A DNA stretch of 64,000 nucleotides, taken from Agromyces sp. Root81 (lineage in GTDB: Bacteria; Actinomycetota; Actinomycetes; Actinomycetales; Microbacteriaceae). Position 1 is the first letter of the stretch. Each line of letters begins with the position of its first letter. Below, one piece after another: positions 25,892 to 34,201 of this stretch. Under the pieces are notes generated by a model. It was given only the letters and a program-made list of their open reading frames with translations, did not search any database and had not been told where the DNA came from. The position numbers and the translations under genes were made by a program. Location: contig NZ_LMIR01000004.1 of NCBI RefSeq assembly GCF_001429165.1, forward strand, positions 372,001 to 436,000. Reading direction: 5' to 3'.

Positions 25892-25968
25892 TGGTTGCGG
25901 GGGCAGGATTTGAACCTACGACCTCTGGGTTATGAGCCCAGCGAGCTACCGAACTGCTCCACCCCGCG
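25892..25968 (-). tRNA. tRNA-fMet (CAT), copy 1, with encoded CCA
   Basis: The minus strand folds as a complete cloverleaf: acceptor CGCGGGG with an unpaired first base (C1:A72), D arm with AGCTC pairing, anticodon loop CTCATAA, T loop TTCAAAT. The C1:A72 mismatch and three G-C pairs in the anticodon stem (GGG/CCC) identify the initiator rather than elongator methionine tRNA. A CCA tail follows the discriminator A in the DNA. Confidence 0.95.
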
Positions 25969-26166
25969 GCACCGACTTCATTTCGGGAGTCAACCCTCGA
26001 ACCATAGTCAGATCGTGTTTTCTTGATCGGGCTATTTGCGATGGTCCAATCAGTTTACGCCACGGTTCGAGTCAGCTCGACCAACCGTGCACCGAATCGA
26101 GACGGGTCGCGCCGGGTGCATCTCGTGGAATCGCCCGTCGGCGTCACACGGGTTCATCGAGAAGGG

Positions 26167-26478
26167 TCAGGACTCGAGTTTCGCGTTGAGTACGAGCAAC
26201 GATCGGGACAGCTCGTGATCTTTGACGCTGCCTTGGGTGAGCCCTTCCGTGAACCGTCGTTGGAAGATGATGAACAGGGCGCAGATCGGCAGGATCGCGA
26301 GAACGGCGACAGCGCTGGTCATGGACCAGTCCTGCCCGAAGCTCTCAGAGAATCGATAGAGACTCGTCGTGATCGGTAGCTTGTCGGCATCTTGCAGCAT
26401 GACGAACGCGATCTGGAACTCACCCCAGACTGCGACTGCGACGACGAGGCCGACGGTGAGGAATCCGGTCCCCGCGTT
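26167..26478 (-). pseudogene. 3' remnant of a sugar ABC transporter permease (MalG type)
   Basis: About 100 residues are readable in one frame, with WGEFQIAFVMLQDADKLP and later FQRRFTEGLTQGSVK, which is the C-terminal end of carbohydrate ABC permeases of the MalG type. The rest of the gene, including the EAA loop and four or so helices, is missing. The remnant stops within a few bases of the repeat that carries the second tRNA terminator, and its C-terminus runs on for 18 atypical residues. It cannot be functional. The 200 bases between it and tRNA copy 1 show no gene. Confidence 0.8.
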
Positions 26479-26485
26479 AACGCAG

Positions 26486-26515
26486 AAATCCCGACCTCTT
26501 TCGAGACCGGGATTT
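26486..26515 (-). terminator. Terminator hairpin downstream of tRNA-fMet copy 2
   Basis: AAATCCCG and CGGGATTT pair perfectly around a 14-base loop with the same core (CTCTTTCGAGA) as the hairpin after copy 1. The shared stretch begins at AACGCAGAAATCCCG in both copies, so the terminator was duplicated together with the tRNA. Confidence 0.75.
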
Positions 26516-26541
26516 CTTCGAGTGTTCGAATGAACACAGCG

Positions 26542-26615
26542 TTGCGGGGGCAGGATTTGAACCTACGACCTCTGGGTTATGAGCCCAGCGAGCTACCGAA
26601 CTGCTCCACCCCGCG
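26542..26615 (-). tRNA. tRNA-fMet (CAT), copy 2, CCA not encoded
   Basis: The mature 74 bases are identical to copy 1, with the same C1:A72 mismatch and GGG/CCC anticodon stem. Unlike copy 1, the bases after the discriminator do not spell CCA, so the tail must be added enzymatically. Confidence 0.95.
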
Positions 26616-26675
26616 GCACAAGAAGAAACACTATCACGAGAAGTGGGCCCCGGCGAATCGAGGCGGTCGTCGGCG

Positions 26676-27548
26676 TCAGATTGCCTCCGCCGACTCGGCG
26701 CGCGGCACCGCGACGAGCTCGTACGAGAGCGGCAGCCACTGCTCGGCGGGCCAGCCGTACATGCCGTCGCCGAGGTCGACCGTCGCCGGGAAGATGCGCC
26801 ACGGCGCGCGGTAGTGCTCGGCGAAGGTCTCGATGTCGAGTCCGGCAGTGCGCAGCGCAGCGAAGACCTCGCCGAGCGGATGCATCCACTCCCACGTGCG
26901 CGCATTGGCGAGCGCCGCCTCGGGGTCGGCGTAGTCGCTCGGGTCGTCGATGATGTCAGGTTCGTCGTTCGAGTACGGGTAGGCGAAGGCGGGCAGTCCA
27001 CCCGGCCCGCTGTCTCCGTCGAACACCATCGCCGCCGGGTGCCCGTCGGCGAAGTAGAACCGCCCACCGGGCTTCACGAACCACGACACGATGCGCGCCC
27101 ACTCCGCGACATCCGGAAGCCAGCCGATCGTGCCCCACGTGGTGAAGACGAGGTCGAAGGATTCGGGCTCGGGCAGAATGTGGCGGGCGTCGTAGACGTT
27201 CGCCTCGATGAACCGGGCACGATTCGAGACGCCCAGCTCCTCGGCCATGCGACGCGCCTCGGCGACCGCCTGCGATGAGAAGTCGATGCCGATCACCGTC
27301 GCCCCGAGGTTCGCGAGCGACAGCGTGTCGGACCCGAAATGGCACTGCAGGTGGAGCACCCGAACGCCCTCGAGGCCGTCGGGATAGAGGCGCCTGATGG
27401 CCTCGAGCACGATCGGGTCGAGGCCCACGCCGCCGTCACGGAGCACCGTGCGGTCGTACATCTCCGATGCCACGTGTACCGCGACGCGTTCGTCCCAGTT
27501 CGCGAGGTTGTCGTCGAGCCACTCGCCACCGCGCAGGTCGACGCTCAC
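26676..27548 (-). CDS. Class I SAM-dependent methyltransferase
   Basis: The 290-residue protein carries the SAM-binding motif I in VRVLHLQCHFGSDTLSLANLGATVIGIDFSSQAVAEA (about residues 63-99), with the acidic end of strand 2 at GIDFS, and post-motif SFDLVFTTWGTIGWLPDV. The substrate is unknown. It starts one base after the stop of the UPF0182 gene, so they are transcribed together. Confidence 0.88.
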   Translation of the reverse strand: MSVDLRGGEWLDDNLANWDERVAVHVASEMYDRTVLRDGGVGLDPIVLEAIRRLYPDGLEGVRVLHLQCHFGSDTLSLANLGATVIGIDFSSQAVAEARRMAEELGVSNRARFIEANVYDARHILPEPESFDLVFTTWGTIGWLPDVAEWARIVSWFVKPGGRFYFADGHPAAMVFDGDSGPGGLPAFAYPYSNDEPDIIDDPSDYADPEAALANARTWEWMHPLGEVFAALRTAGLDIETFAEHYRAPWRIFPATVDLGDGMYGWPAEQWLPLSYELVAVPRAESAEAI

Positions 27549-27549
27549 C

Positions 27550-30441
27550 TCACTCGCCCTTGGTGGCTTCGATGAGCTTCGCGACGATCTCGGCGAGCTG
27601 CGCGTCGGCGGCGCCGTACGCAGCCCAGTCGCCGGCGGCGAGTGCCGCCTGCTTGTTCTTGATCGCCTGCGACGCCTGGTTCAGCAGCGCCTGCACCTCG
27701 TCGTTCGGAGCCGTCGGTTCCGCCGGCGTCTCGCCATCGGCCGGCGGGGTCGGTGTCGCCCCCGGATCCACCTCGTTGTCGCCCGCGTCGGCACCGGAGT
27801 CGCCGCCGAACAGCACGTCGAGCGCGAGGTCGAGCGTGTCCTGGAACGCGATCTGGTCGCCGAACGCCACGAGCACCTTCTGCAGCAGCGGATAGCTCGT
27901 GTTGCCGGTCGATTCGACGTAGACGGGTTGCACGTACAGGAGTCCGCCACCCACCGGCACCGTCAGCAGGTTGCCGTTGATCACGTTCGACTGGCCCTGC
28001 TTCAGCAGGTTCAGCGATTGCGAGACCGTGGGGTCGGAGTTGAACTTCGCCTGCACCTGGCCCGGACCGGGCACGTTGTCGTCTTCGGGCAGTGTGAGCA
28101 GCCTGAGCGCGCCGTAGCCGTCGGCGCGCTCGCCGTCGGCACTTCCGGCGTCGGCATCGACCGCGAGGTACCCGCGGAGCACGTTCCGGCTCTGCTCGCC
28201 GCGCGCCTCGGGGATGAAGGTCGAGTAGAGCGAGTAGCTCGGCTCGTCCTGGCCCGGCATCTTCATCGTCAGGTAATAGGGCGGCTGCAGCAGCGTGCTG
28301 GCAGCGTCGGCGGTCGGGTCCTTCGGCGTCGTCCACGCGTCTTCACGAGAGTAGAAGGGAACCGCTTCGGTCACGTGGTAGCGACCGAGCACCTCGCGCT
28401 GCACCTTGAACAGGTCGGACGGGTAGCGCACGTGGCTCATCAGGTCGCCCGACATCTTGCTCATCGGCTCGATCGTCGTCGGGAAGACCTTCTGCCAGGT
28501 CTGGAGGATCGGGTCCTCCTCGTCCCACGCGTAGAGCGTCACCGTTCCGTCGTAGGCGTCGACCGTGGCCTTCACCGAGTTGCGGATGTAGTTGACCTCG
28601 TCGAAGGCGAGCGTGGGCGCCTGGGTCTCGCTGTCGGCGATCGCATCGCTCATGCTGACCTTGTTGGAGTAGGGGTACTGGTCGGAGAGCGTGTAGCCGT
28701 CGACGATCCAGACGACCTTGCCGTCGACGACCGACGGGTAGGTGTCGGTGTCGAGCGTCAGGTATGGGGCGACCTTCTGCACGCGCTCCACCGGGTCGCG
28801 GTCGTAGAGGATCTGCGAGTCGGTCGTGACCTGGTCGGAGAGGAAGATCTGCTCGGACTGGAACTTCAGCGCGTACACGAGCTTCGTGAACGCGTTGTCG
28901 AGCTTCGGACCGCCGTTGCCCTCGAACGTCGTCTGCGTCTGGTCGGCGCCTTCCGAGCCCGACGGGTAGTCGAGCTCGATCGGCTTGGCGTCCTTCGGCG
29001 CGCCGACGATCGAGTACGCGGGCGAGGACTCGCCGAAGTACACGCGCGGCTCGAAGTCGCCGAGCACGCCCGACGACGGGATGCCCGACTGCAGGAACAC
29101 CGGCTGGCCGTCGACCGAGCGCTGGTTGCCGGCGGCCGCGACGAGCCCGTAGCCGTGGGTGTAGACGAGGTGCGAGTTGAACCAGGTCTCGGCGTCGCCG
29201 AGGCCCGAGAGGTTCACATCGCGCACCGCGACGACCGTGTCCTGCGAGGCGCCGTCGATCTCGTAGCGGTCGACGTCGAGCGCCGACGGGAACTCGTAGT
29301 ACTGGCGGAACTGCTCGAGCTGCTCGAACGCCGGGCCGATTACGAGCGGGTCCATGAGTCGGATGCTGGCGGTCGTCGCGGCGTCCTCGCGCAGCGCGCC
29401 CTGCGCGGCGTCGGTCTCCGCCTCGAACGGGATCTCCTCGACGTCGGCGATGCCGTAGGCGTCTCGGGTGAGGTCGATGTTGCGTTGGATGTACGGCTCC
29501 TCGAGCGAACGGGCGCTCGGGTCGACCTGGAACCGCTGGATGACCCACGGGTACAGCGAGCCGATGAGCAGGCTCGACACCACGAGCAGCGCCGTGCCGA
29601 CGAGCGGCAGACGCCAGCGCCCCATGATCGCGGTGATGAAGAAGAGCACGGCGACGACGGCCGCGATCGCTGCGAGGATGCCCCGACCCGGAATGGTGGC
29701 GTTGACGTCGGTGTAGGAGGCGCCCGTGATGAGGGAGCCCGTCTCGGTCACGGTCGCGTACTGGTCGAGCCAGATGCTGACCGCCTGGAGCAGCAGGTAG
29801 AGACCGGCGGTGACCGCGATCTGGATGCGGGCCGACTTCGAGATGACGACCTCGCGACCGCTCACCCGGAGCGCGCCGTAGAGGTAGTTCGTGGCGATCA
29901 CGAGCAGCACCGAGAGCAGCACGACGGCCGAGGCGAAGCCGACGATCGCGCGATAGAACGGCAGCTCGAACACATAGAAGCCGACGTCGAACCCGAACTG
30001 CGGGTCGGTCGTGCCGAACGGCGTGCGGTTCAGCCAGGCGAGGGTGAGCTCCCAGCGGCTCGACGCCGAGACGCCGGCGAAGATGCCGAGCACCACCGGG
30101 ATGCCGTACATCGCGAGTCGGCGCAGCGGCTCGAAGACCTCTTGGTAGCGGTCGAGCTGCGAGTTCAGCTTCGCGTAGACGGGACGCGATCGATAGGCGA
30201 TCTGGATCGATCCCCACACCGGCACCGCCATGGCGAGGAAGCCGATGATGAAGAGCACGATGCGCGCGATCCACTCCGTGGTGAGCACCGAGAGGAAGCC
30301 GAGCTGGTCGTACCAGAGCACGTCGGCGTAGATGCCGGCGAAGGCGAAGAACGCGATGACGAGCACGGCGACGACGCCGATCGTGATCGCGATCGGAGCG
30401 CGCCTGCGCTGGACCCTCGGTTCTTGCGGCTGTGCTGACAC
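27550..30441 (-). CDS. UPF0182 family large membrane protein
   Basis: The 963-residue protein has seven predicted N-terminal transmembrane helices (residues ~20-300; with the conserved FAGIYADVLWYDQLGFLSVLTTEW), then a ~550-residue extracytoplasmic domain with LGDFEPRVYFGESSPAYSIVGAP and an acidic/proline tail (NEVDPGATPTPPADGETPAEPTAPNDE). This is the length and layout of actinobacterial UPF0182 (Rv3193c-like) proteins, whose function is not established. A full antisense frame exists but reads as low-complexity Arg/Val/Asp and is a composition artefact. Confidence 0.93.
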   Translation of the reverse strand: MSAQPQEPRVQRRRAPIAITIGVVAVLVIAFFAFAGIYADVLWYDQLGFLSVLTTEWIARIVLFIIGFLAMAVPVWGSIQIAYRSRPVYAKLNSQLDRYQEVFEPLRRLAMYGIPVVLGIFAGVSASSRWELTLAWLNRTPFGTTDPQFGFDVGFYVFELPFYRAIVGFASAVVLLSVLLVIATNYLYGALRVSGREVVISKSARIQIAVTAGLYLLLQAVSIWLDQYATVTETGSLITGASYTDVNATIPGRGILAAIAAVVAVLFFITAIMGRWRLPLVGTALLVVSSLLIGSLYPWVIQRFQVDPSARSLEEPYIQRNIDLTRDAYGIADVEEIPFEAETDAAQGALREDAATTASIRLMDPLVIGPAFEQLEQFRQYYEFPSALDVDRYEIDGASQDTVVAVRDVNLSGLGDAETWFNSHLVYTHGYGLVAAAGNQRSVDGQPVFLQSGIPSSGVLGDFEPRVYFGESSPAYSIVGAPKDAKPIELDYPSGSEGADQTQTTFEGNGGPKLDNAFTKLVYALKFQSEQIFLSDQVTTDSQILYDRDPVERVQKVAPYLTLDTDTYPSVVDGKVVWIVDGYTLSDQYPYSNKVSMSDAIADSETQAPTLAFDEVNYIRNSVKATVDAYDGTVTLYAWDEEDPILQTWQKVFPTTIEPMSKMSGDLMSHVRYPSDLFKVQREVLGRYHVTEAVPFYSREDAWTTPKDPTADAASTLLQPPYYLTMKMPGQDEPSYSLYSTFIPEARGEQSRNVLRGYLAVDADAGSADGERADGYGALRLLTLPEDDNVPGPGQVQAKFNSDPTVSQSLNLLKQGQSNVINGNLLTVPVGGGLLYVQPVYVESTGNTSYPLLQKVLVAFGDQIAFQDTLDLALDVLFGGDSGADAGDNEVDPGATPTPPADGETPAEPTAPNDEVQALLNQASQAIKNKQAALAAGDWAAYGAADAQLAEIVAKLIEATKGE

Positions 30442-30502
30442 TCTCGGCCTCGTGCTCGGTCGGGATGGGATCGGGATTCCATCCTAGAGTCGTATTCCTT
30501 TG

Positions 30503-30551
30503 AATCGCCTGTTCAGGCGGAGCAGGTGAATCGCCTGTTCAGGCGGGGCAC
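30503..30551. repeat. Tandem duplication of a gene end with hairpin potential
   Basis: A 23-base unit occurs at 30503-30525 and 30529-30551 (26-base period) with one mismatch. Each copy contains the hairpin CGCCTG-TT-CAGGCG. The second copy includes the stop codon of the PDZ protease gene, so the first copy repeats the gene's last three codons and stop beyond its end. The hairpins may act as a terminator between the protease and UPF0182 genes. Confidence 0.75.
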
Positions 30552-31669
30552 GACGGGTAGGAGCCCGTGACCTCGCCGTCGGCGACGTCTTCGACGATCT
30601 CGCGCGCCTGGTCGAGGGTCGACACCGAGAAGACGGTGAGGCCGCTCGGCACGTTGCCCGTGACCTCGTCGCAGTTCGCCTCGGGCGCCAGGAACCAGGC
30701 GGCGCCTGCGTCCTCGGCACCCCAGAGCTTCTGACGGATGCCGCCGATCGGTCCGACATCGCCGGACGAGTCGATCGTGCCCGTTCCGGCGACGATCTGG
30801 CCGCCGGTCATGGCCCCCGGGGTGAGCTTGTCGACGATGCCGAGTGCGAACATCATGCCGGCGCTCGGGCCGCCGACGTTGTCGAGCTGCAGCTCGACTT
30901 CGACCGGGAACTCGTAGTTCATGCGCACGCCGATGCCGAGCACGGAGACGCCGTCGCGGTCGACCGGGGTCGCCTCGACCGTGAGCGGAGCACCGTCGCG
31001 GATGATCTCGATCTGCGCCGGGGCATCCGAACCGTGCTCGCGCACCGCGGTCTGCAGTTCGCGAATGGAATGCACCTCGGTGCCGTCGAGCGAGACGATC
31101 ACGTCACCCTCTTCGAGCACGCCGACGGCGGGCGAGTCCTCGAGGAGACCGGCGATCGTCACCTCGCGCGGGAAGTCGTAGCCGAGTTCGACGAGCGCCG
31201 CGGCGATCGCGTCCTGCTGCGAATCGACCATGGCGGCCTGGTTCTGGGCGTCGCGGTCTTCAGTGCTGACCCCGGGCGGGAAGATCGCCTCGACGGGCAC
31301 GACCGAACGCGTGCGGTCGAACCATGCGGCGATCACCTCGAACCAGGACGGCGTCTTGCCGGGGCGCCCGACGACCGAGACCGTGAGCAGGTTGAGCTCG
31401 CCGTCGGTGGGGTAGGTGGTCTCATCGGGGATCTCGATGAGCGGCACTTCTTCTTCGTCGCTGTTCTCGGCGACGCCGAGGGTGTCGTAGACCGGGCCGG
31501 GCTGCTCGATCACGTACGGCGAGGGCATCAGGGCGAACACGATGCCGACCACGACGGCGACGGTGATGGCGCTCCAGCCGATGCGCTCGCGCAGCGGGCG
31601 TCGCACGTTCGTCGGATCGGATCGCCTGTGGGAATCCTCCGACAACGGGGTCTCGTCGAAGATGCTCAA
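30539..31669 (-). CDS. PDZ-domain Lon-like secreted/membrane protease (YlbL family)
   Basis: The 376-residue protein has one N-terminal membrane segment (about 33-50), a PDZ domain (about 168-240; GLLEDSPAVGVLEEGDVIVSLDGTEV) and a C-terminal Lon-type S16 proteolytic domain. The catalytic serine is in GGPSAGM (S269) and the lysine in IGGIRQKLWGA (K314), forming the Ser-Lys dyad. It is anchored outside the cytoplasm by topology. It corresponds to Rv3194c, next to UPF0182 as in mycobacteria. It is divergent from the metalloprotease-like gene across a 149-base promoter region. Confidence 0.93.
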   Translation of the reverse strand: MSIFDETPLSEDSHRRSDPTNVRRPLRERIGWSAITVAVVVGIVFALMPSPYVIEQPGPVYDTLGVAENSDEEEVPLIEIPDETTYPTDGELNLLTVSVVGRPGKTPSWFEVIAAWFDRTRSVVPVEAIFPPGVSTEDRDAQNQAAMVDSQQDAIAAALVELGYDFPREVTIAGLLEDSPAVGVLEEGDVIVSLDGTEVHSIRELQTAVREHGSDAPAQIEIIRDGAPLTVEATPVDRDGVSVLGIGVRMNYEFPVEVELQLDNVGGPSAGMMFALGIVDKLTPGAMTGGQIVAGTGTIDSSGDVGPIGGIRQKLWGAEDAGAAWFLAPEANCDEVTGNVPSGLTVFSVSTLDQAREIVEDVADGEVTGSYPSCPA

Positions 31670-31818
31670 CCGTCATCCTTCCCGGCGGTGTTCGAACGCG
31701 AGTGCCGGCCCTGTTCGCGAAGGGCGGACACCCGGAACGCCCAGCCTAGGCCATTTCCCAGACACTCTCCCGTGCCCCGGCGTTACGGTTGACATGACGC
31801 GACTGGGAGGTGGCCACT

Positions 31819-33189
31819 GTGGCCGATCGGCATGACGAGCCCGACGACCGAAGCCCCGAAGACGAGTTCCGGGAGATGCTTCGGGAACTGCTCTCCGGCA
31901 ACGGCGGCATCGACCCATCGAGCCTCGCCGGCGCCGCGGGTCTGCCCAACGACCCGGCGAGCATCGCCGCGCTGTTCTCGCAGCTGCAGCAGGCGATGAA
32001 CAAGGCCGACGACGGCATCGACTGGAGCGTCGCCGTGCGGCAGGGCGAAGAACGCGCCGCCACCGGCCAGCTCCAGATCGCCGACGACGAGCGCGCCAGG
32101 TTCGACCAGGCCTTCCAGGTCGCCTCGCTGTGGCTCGACGAGGCCGTCGACTTCGGCGCGCTGCCGAGCACCCCCGAGCTCCTCACCCGCCGCGCCTGGG
32201 TCGCCGCGACGATGCCCATCTGGTCGCAACTGGCCGAGCCGGTCGCCCTCTCGATCTCCGACGCACTCACCCGGGTCATGAGCGAGCAGGCGCCCGAAGA
32301 GATGCGCTCCATGATCGAGGGCGCGAGCCGCATGATGCGCGGCATCGGCGGCGCTCTCTTCGCGATGCAGCTCGGGCAGGTCGTCGGCCAGCTCGCCACC
32401 GAGGTCGTCTCGGGCGGCGACGTCGGCATTCCGCTCCTCGACGACGGCCGCGCGGCGATCCTGCCGCAGAACGCCGCGGAGTTCGGCAACGACCTCGACA
32501 TCCCGACCGACCAGATCGAGCTCTACCTGGCCGTGCGGGAGCTCGCCCACGCACGACTCTTCCGTCACGCGCGCTGGCTGCGACTGCACCTCATCACCGC
32601 GATCACGGCCTTCGCGCGCGGCATCGACATCGACACCGAGCGACTGGAAGAGCTCGCGGAGGGCTTCGACCCGACGAACACCGAGGAGCTCCGCAACGCG
32701 GTCGTCAACGGTGCGCTCATCCGCGGCAGGAGCGAGTCGCAGCAGGCGGCCCTCGCCCGCCTCGAGACGATGCTCGCGCTCGTCGAGGGCTGGGTCGACG
32801 CGGCGACCGCCGACGCCACCGCACGACTGCCGAAGTCCGACGCGATCGCGGAGTCGATCCGTCGTCGCCGCGCTTCGGGCGGGCCGGCCGAGTCCGCCTT
32901 CGCGACCCTCGTCGGCCTCGAACTCAGGCCGCGCCGTCTCCGCGAGGCCACGGCCATGTGGCGCGCCGTCACCGACGCCGTCGGCGTCGAGGCGCGCGAC
33001 GCGCTCTGGGCGCACCCCGACCTGCTGCCGACCGCCGAAGACCTCGACGACCCGACCGCTCTCGTCGCCCGTCTCACGGGCACCGAATCGGCCGAGTCCG
33101 ACGACGAGTTCGACCAGGCGCTCGAGCAGCTCCTCCGCGGCGAGACGCCCGCGGCACCCGGCGAAGACGGCGAAGAACCGACCGCCTGA
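31819..33189 (+). CDS. Zinc-metalloprotease-like protein (DUF2342 / Rv3195-like)
   Basis: From GTG 31819 (GGGAGG 8 bases upstream) the protein is 456 residues. It matches the actinobacterial DUF2342 group: IDWSVAVRQGEERAA, a long helical middle and the zincin-like helix VRELAHARLFRHARWL. In that helix the first metal-binding histidine of HExxH is an arginine (R-E-L-A-H), so peptidase activity is doubtful in this branch. The C-terminus is acidic. It lies beside the PDZ-Lon protease, as its relative does in mycobacteria. An earlier in-frame GTG at 31810 is less well spaced from the ribosome binding site. Confidence 0.85.
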   Translation: MADRHDEPDDRSPEDEFREMLRELLSGNGGIDPSSLAGAAGLPNDPASIAALFSQLQQAMNKADDGIDWSVAVRQGEERAATGQLQIADDERARFDQAFQVASLWLDEAVDFGALPSTPELLTRRAWVAATMPIWSQLAEPVALSISDALTRVMSEQAPEEMRSMIEGASRMMRGIGGALFAMQLGQVVGQLATEVVSGGDVGIPLLDDGRAAILPQNAAEFGNDLDIPTDQIELYLAVRELAHARLFRHARWLRLHLITAITAFARGIDIDTERLEELAEGFDPTNTEELRNAVVNGALIRGRSESQQAALARLETMLALVEGWVDAATADATARLPKSDAIAESIRRRRASGGPAESAFATLVGLELRPRRLREATAMWRAVTDAVGVEARDALWAHPDLLPTAEDLDDPTALVARLTGTESAESDDEFDQALEQLLRGETPAAPGEDGEEPTA

Positions 33190-33265
33190 CCCGCCTCACG
33201 ACTCGCGCGCGGCGACCTGTGGAGGAATTCCGCACCGCCGGGCGCGATTCGGGCATGCTCTCGGC

Positions 33266-34201
33266 ATGTCACCGCGCATCGACCCGCTCCTCCCGCTCGT
33301 GTGGCGCTCCCCCACCGAGCTGCAGCTCGGCGCGACACCCCGGGTCGTGCTGCGCGACCCGGGCGAGTTCGAGACCGGATTGATCGCCGCACTCCGGCAC
33401 GGCGCCTCGCCCGCCACCCTGCAGACGATCGGCACCGGGCTCGGCGGCACGCCCGAGGCGGTGCACGCCTTCCTCGAGCTGCTCGCCCCGGCGTTCGAGG
33501 CGTCGGCGGCACCCGAGCAGCAGACGGCGGCAGCGCCCACAGCATCGCCTCGCGTTCAAGAGCGAGCGGATGCCGCGGCATCCGCTCGATCGCCACGACG
33601 CATCGCCGTCGACGCATCGCGTGAGATCGGCGAGCGGCTCGCCGACCACCTCGCGAGTCTCGGGTACGCGCCGGTGCTCGCGTCGGAGGCGGAGCCCGCC
33701 GACACGGCGCTCGCCGTCATCGCGGCACCGTGGGTGATCTCGCCTGGGCGACACCTGCCGTGGCTGCGCGCCGACGTGCCGCACCTGGCCATCGTCTTCG
33801 ACGACGAGGGCACGCGCATCGGCCCGCTCGTCGAGCCGGGCAGCGGCCCGTGCCTGCGCTGCCTCGAGCTGGCACGGCGCGATGACGACCCCGCCTGGCC
33901 GGTCATCGCCGCGCAGCTCGCCGGGCGCCCGGCCGCGAGCCGCACGCCGCGGGCCGTGCACGACGCCGTGGCACTCGCGGCAGCACTCGTCGACGACCGG
34001 ATCCTCTACGCCCGCAACCCCCTGCGGGGCGCCTCGATCAGGCTCGGGCGCCCGGGCGAGTTCGTGCCGCCTGCGCAGCACCGGCAGCACCCCGAGTGCG
34101 GGTGCCGAGCTCCTGCAGGAACCGAGACGGCTCCCGTTCGCCTCGATATCCGCCGCCCTGACGCGGCCAGCTCAGCTCGAGACGCTGCCGTGCCCGCGTG
34201 A
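33266..34201 (+). CDS. TOMM-precursor-binding / ThiF-like protein (Rv3196-like)
   Basis: From ATG 33266 the protein is 311 residues. It contains the segment GPCLRCLELARRDDDPAWPVIAAQL (about 195-220) and a late Cys cluster HPECGC (about 276-281), which recall the E1-like leader-binding partners of YcaO enzymes and could hold a metal. No YcaO, precursor peptide or dehydrogenase gene is near, so a role in peptide modification is not supported; in actinobacteria this gene usually travels with DUF2342. Its last 164 bases overlap the convergent uvrD2 gene, and the terminal Ala/Arg-rich ~30 residues may be poorly conserved. Confidence 0.7.
   Translation: MSPRIDPLLPLVWRSPTELQLGATPRVVLRDPGEFETGLIAALRHGASPATLQTIGTGLGGTPEAVHAFLELLAPAFEASAAPEQQTAAAPTASPRVQERADAAASARSPRRIAVDASREIGERLADHLASLGYAPVLASEAEPADTALAVIAAPWVISPGRHLPWLRADVPHLAIVFDDEGTRIGPLVEPGSGPCLRCLELARRDDDPAWPVIAAQLAGRPAASRTPRAVHDAVALAAALVDDRILYARNPLRGASIRLGRPGEFVPPAQHRQHPECGCRAPAGTETAPVRLDIRRPDAASSARDAAVPA

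Noticed and set aside
26023..26379. Plus-strand frame of 118 codons between the tRNA genes
   Set aside because: It runs antisense to the permease remnant and its residues are not coding-like.
25892..26615. Integrated mobile element bounded by tRNA attachment sites
   Set aside because: The interval of about 650 bases contains no integrase or phage/plasmid gene, only a permease remnant; duplication explains it better.
27397..30438. A 1013-codon open frame on the plus strand
   Set aside because: It is exactly antisense to the UPF0182 gene, made almost only of Arg, Val, Glu, Asp, His and Leu, and has no domain. It is a composition effect of high third-position GC.
33266..34201. A thiazole/oxazole-modified peptide (RiPP) cluster
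   Set aside because: Only the leader-binding-like protein is present; there is no YcaO, dehydrogenase or short precursor gene with a Cys/Ser/Thr-rich core in the neighbourhood.
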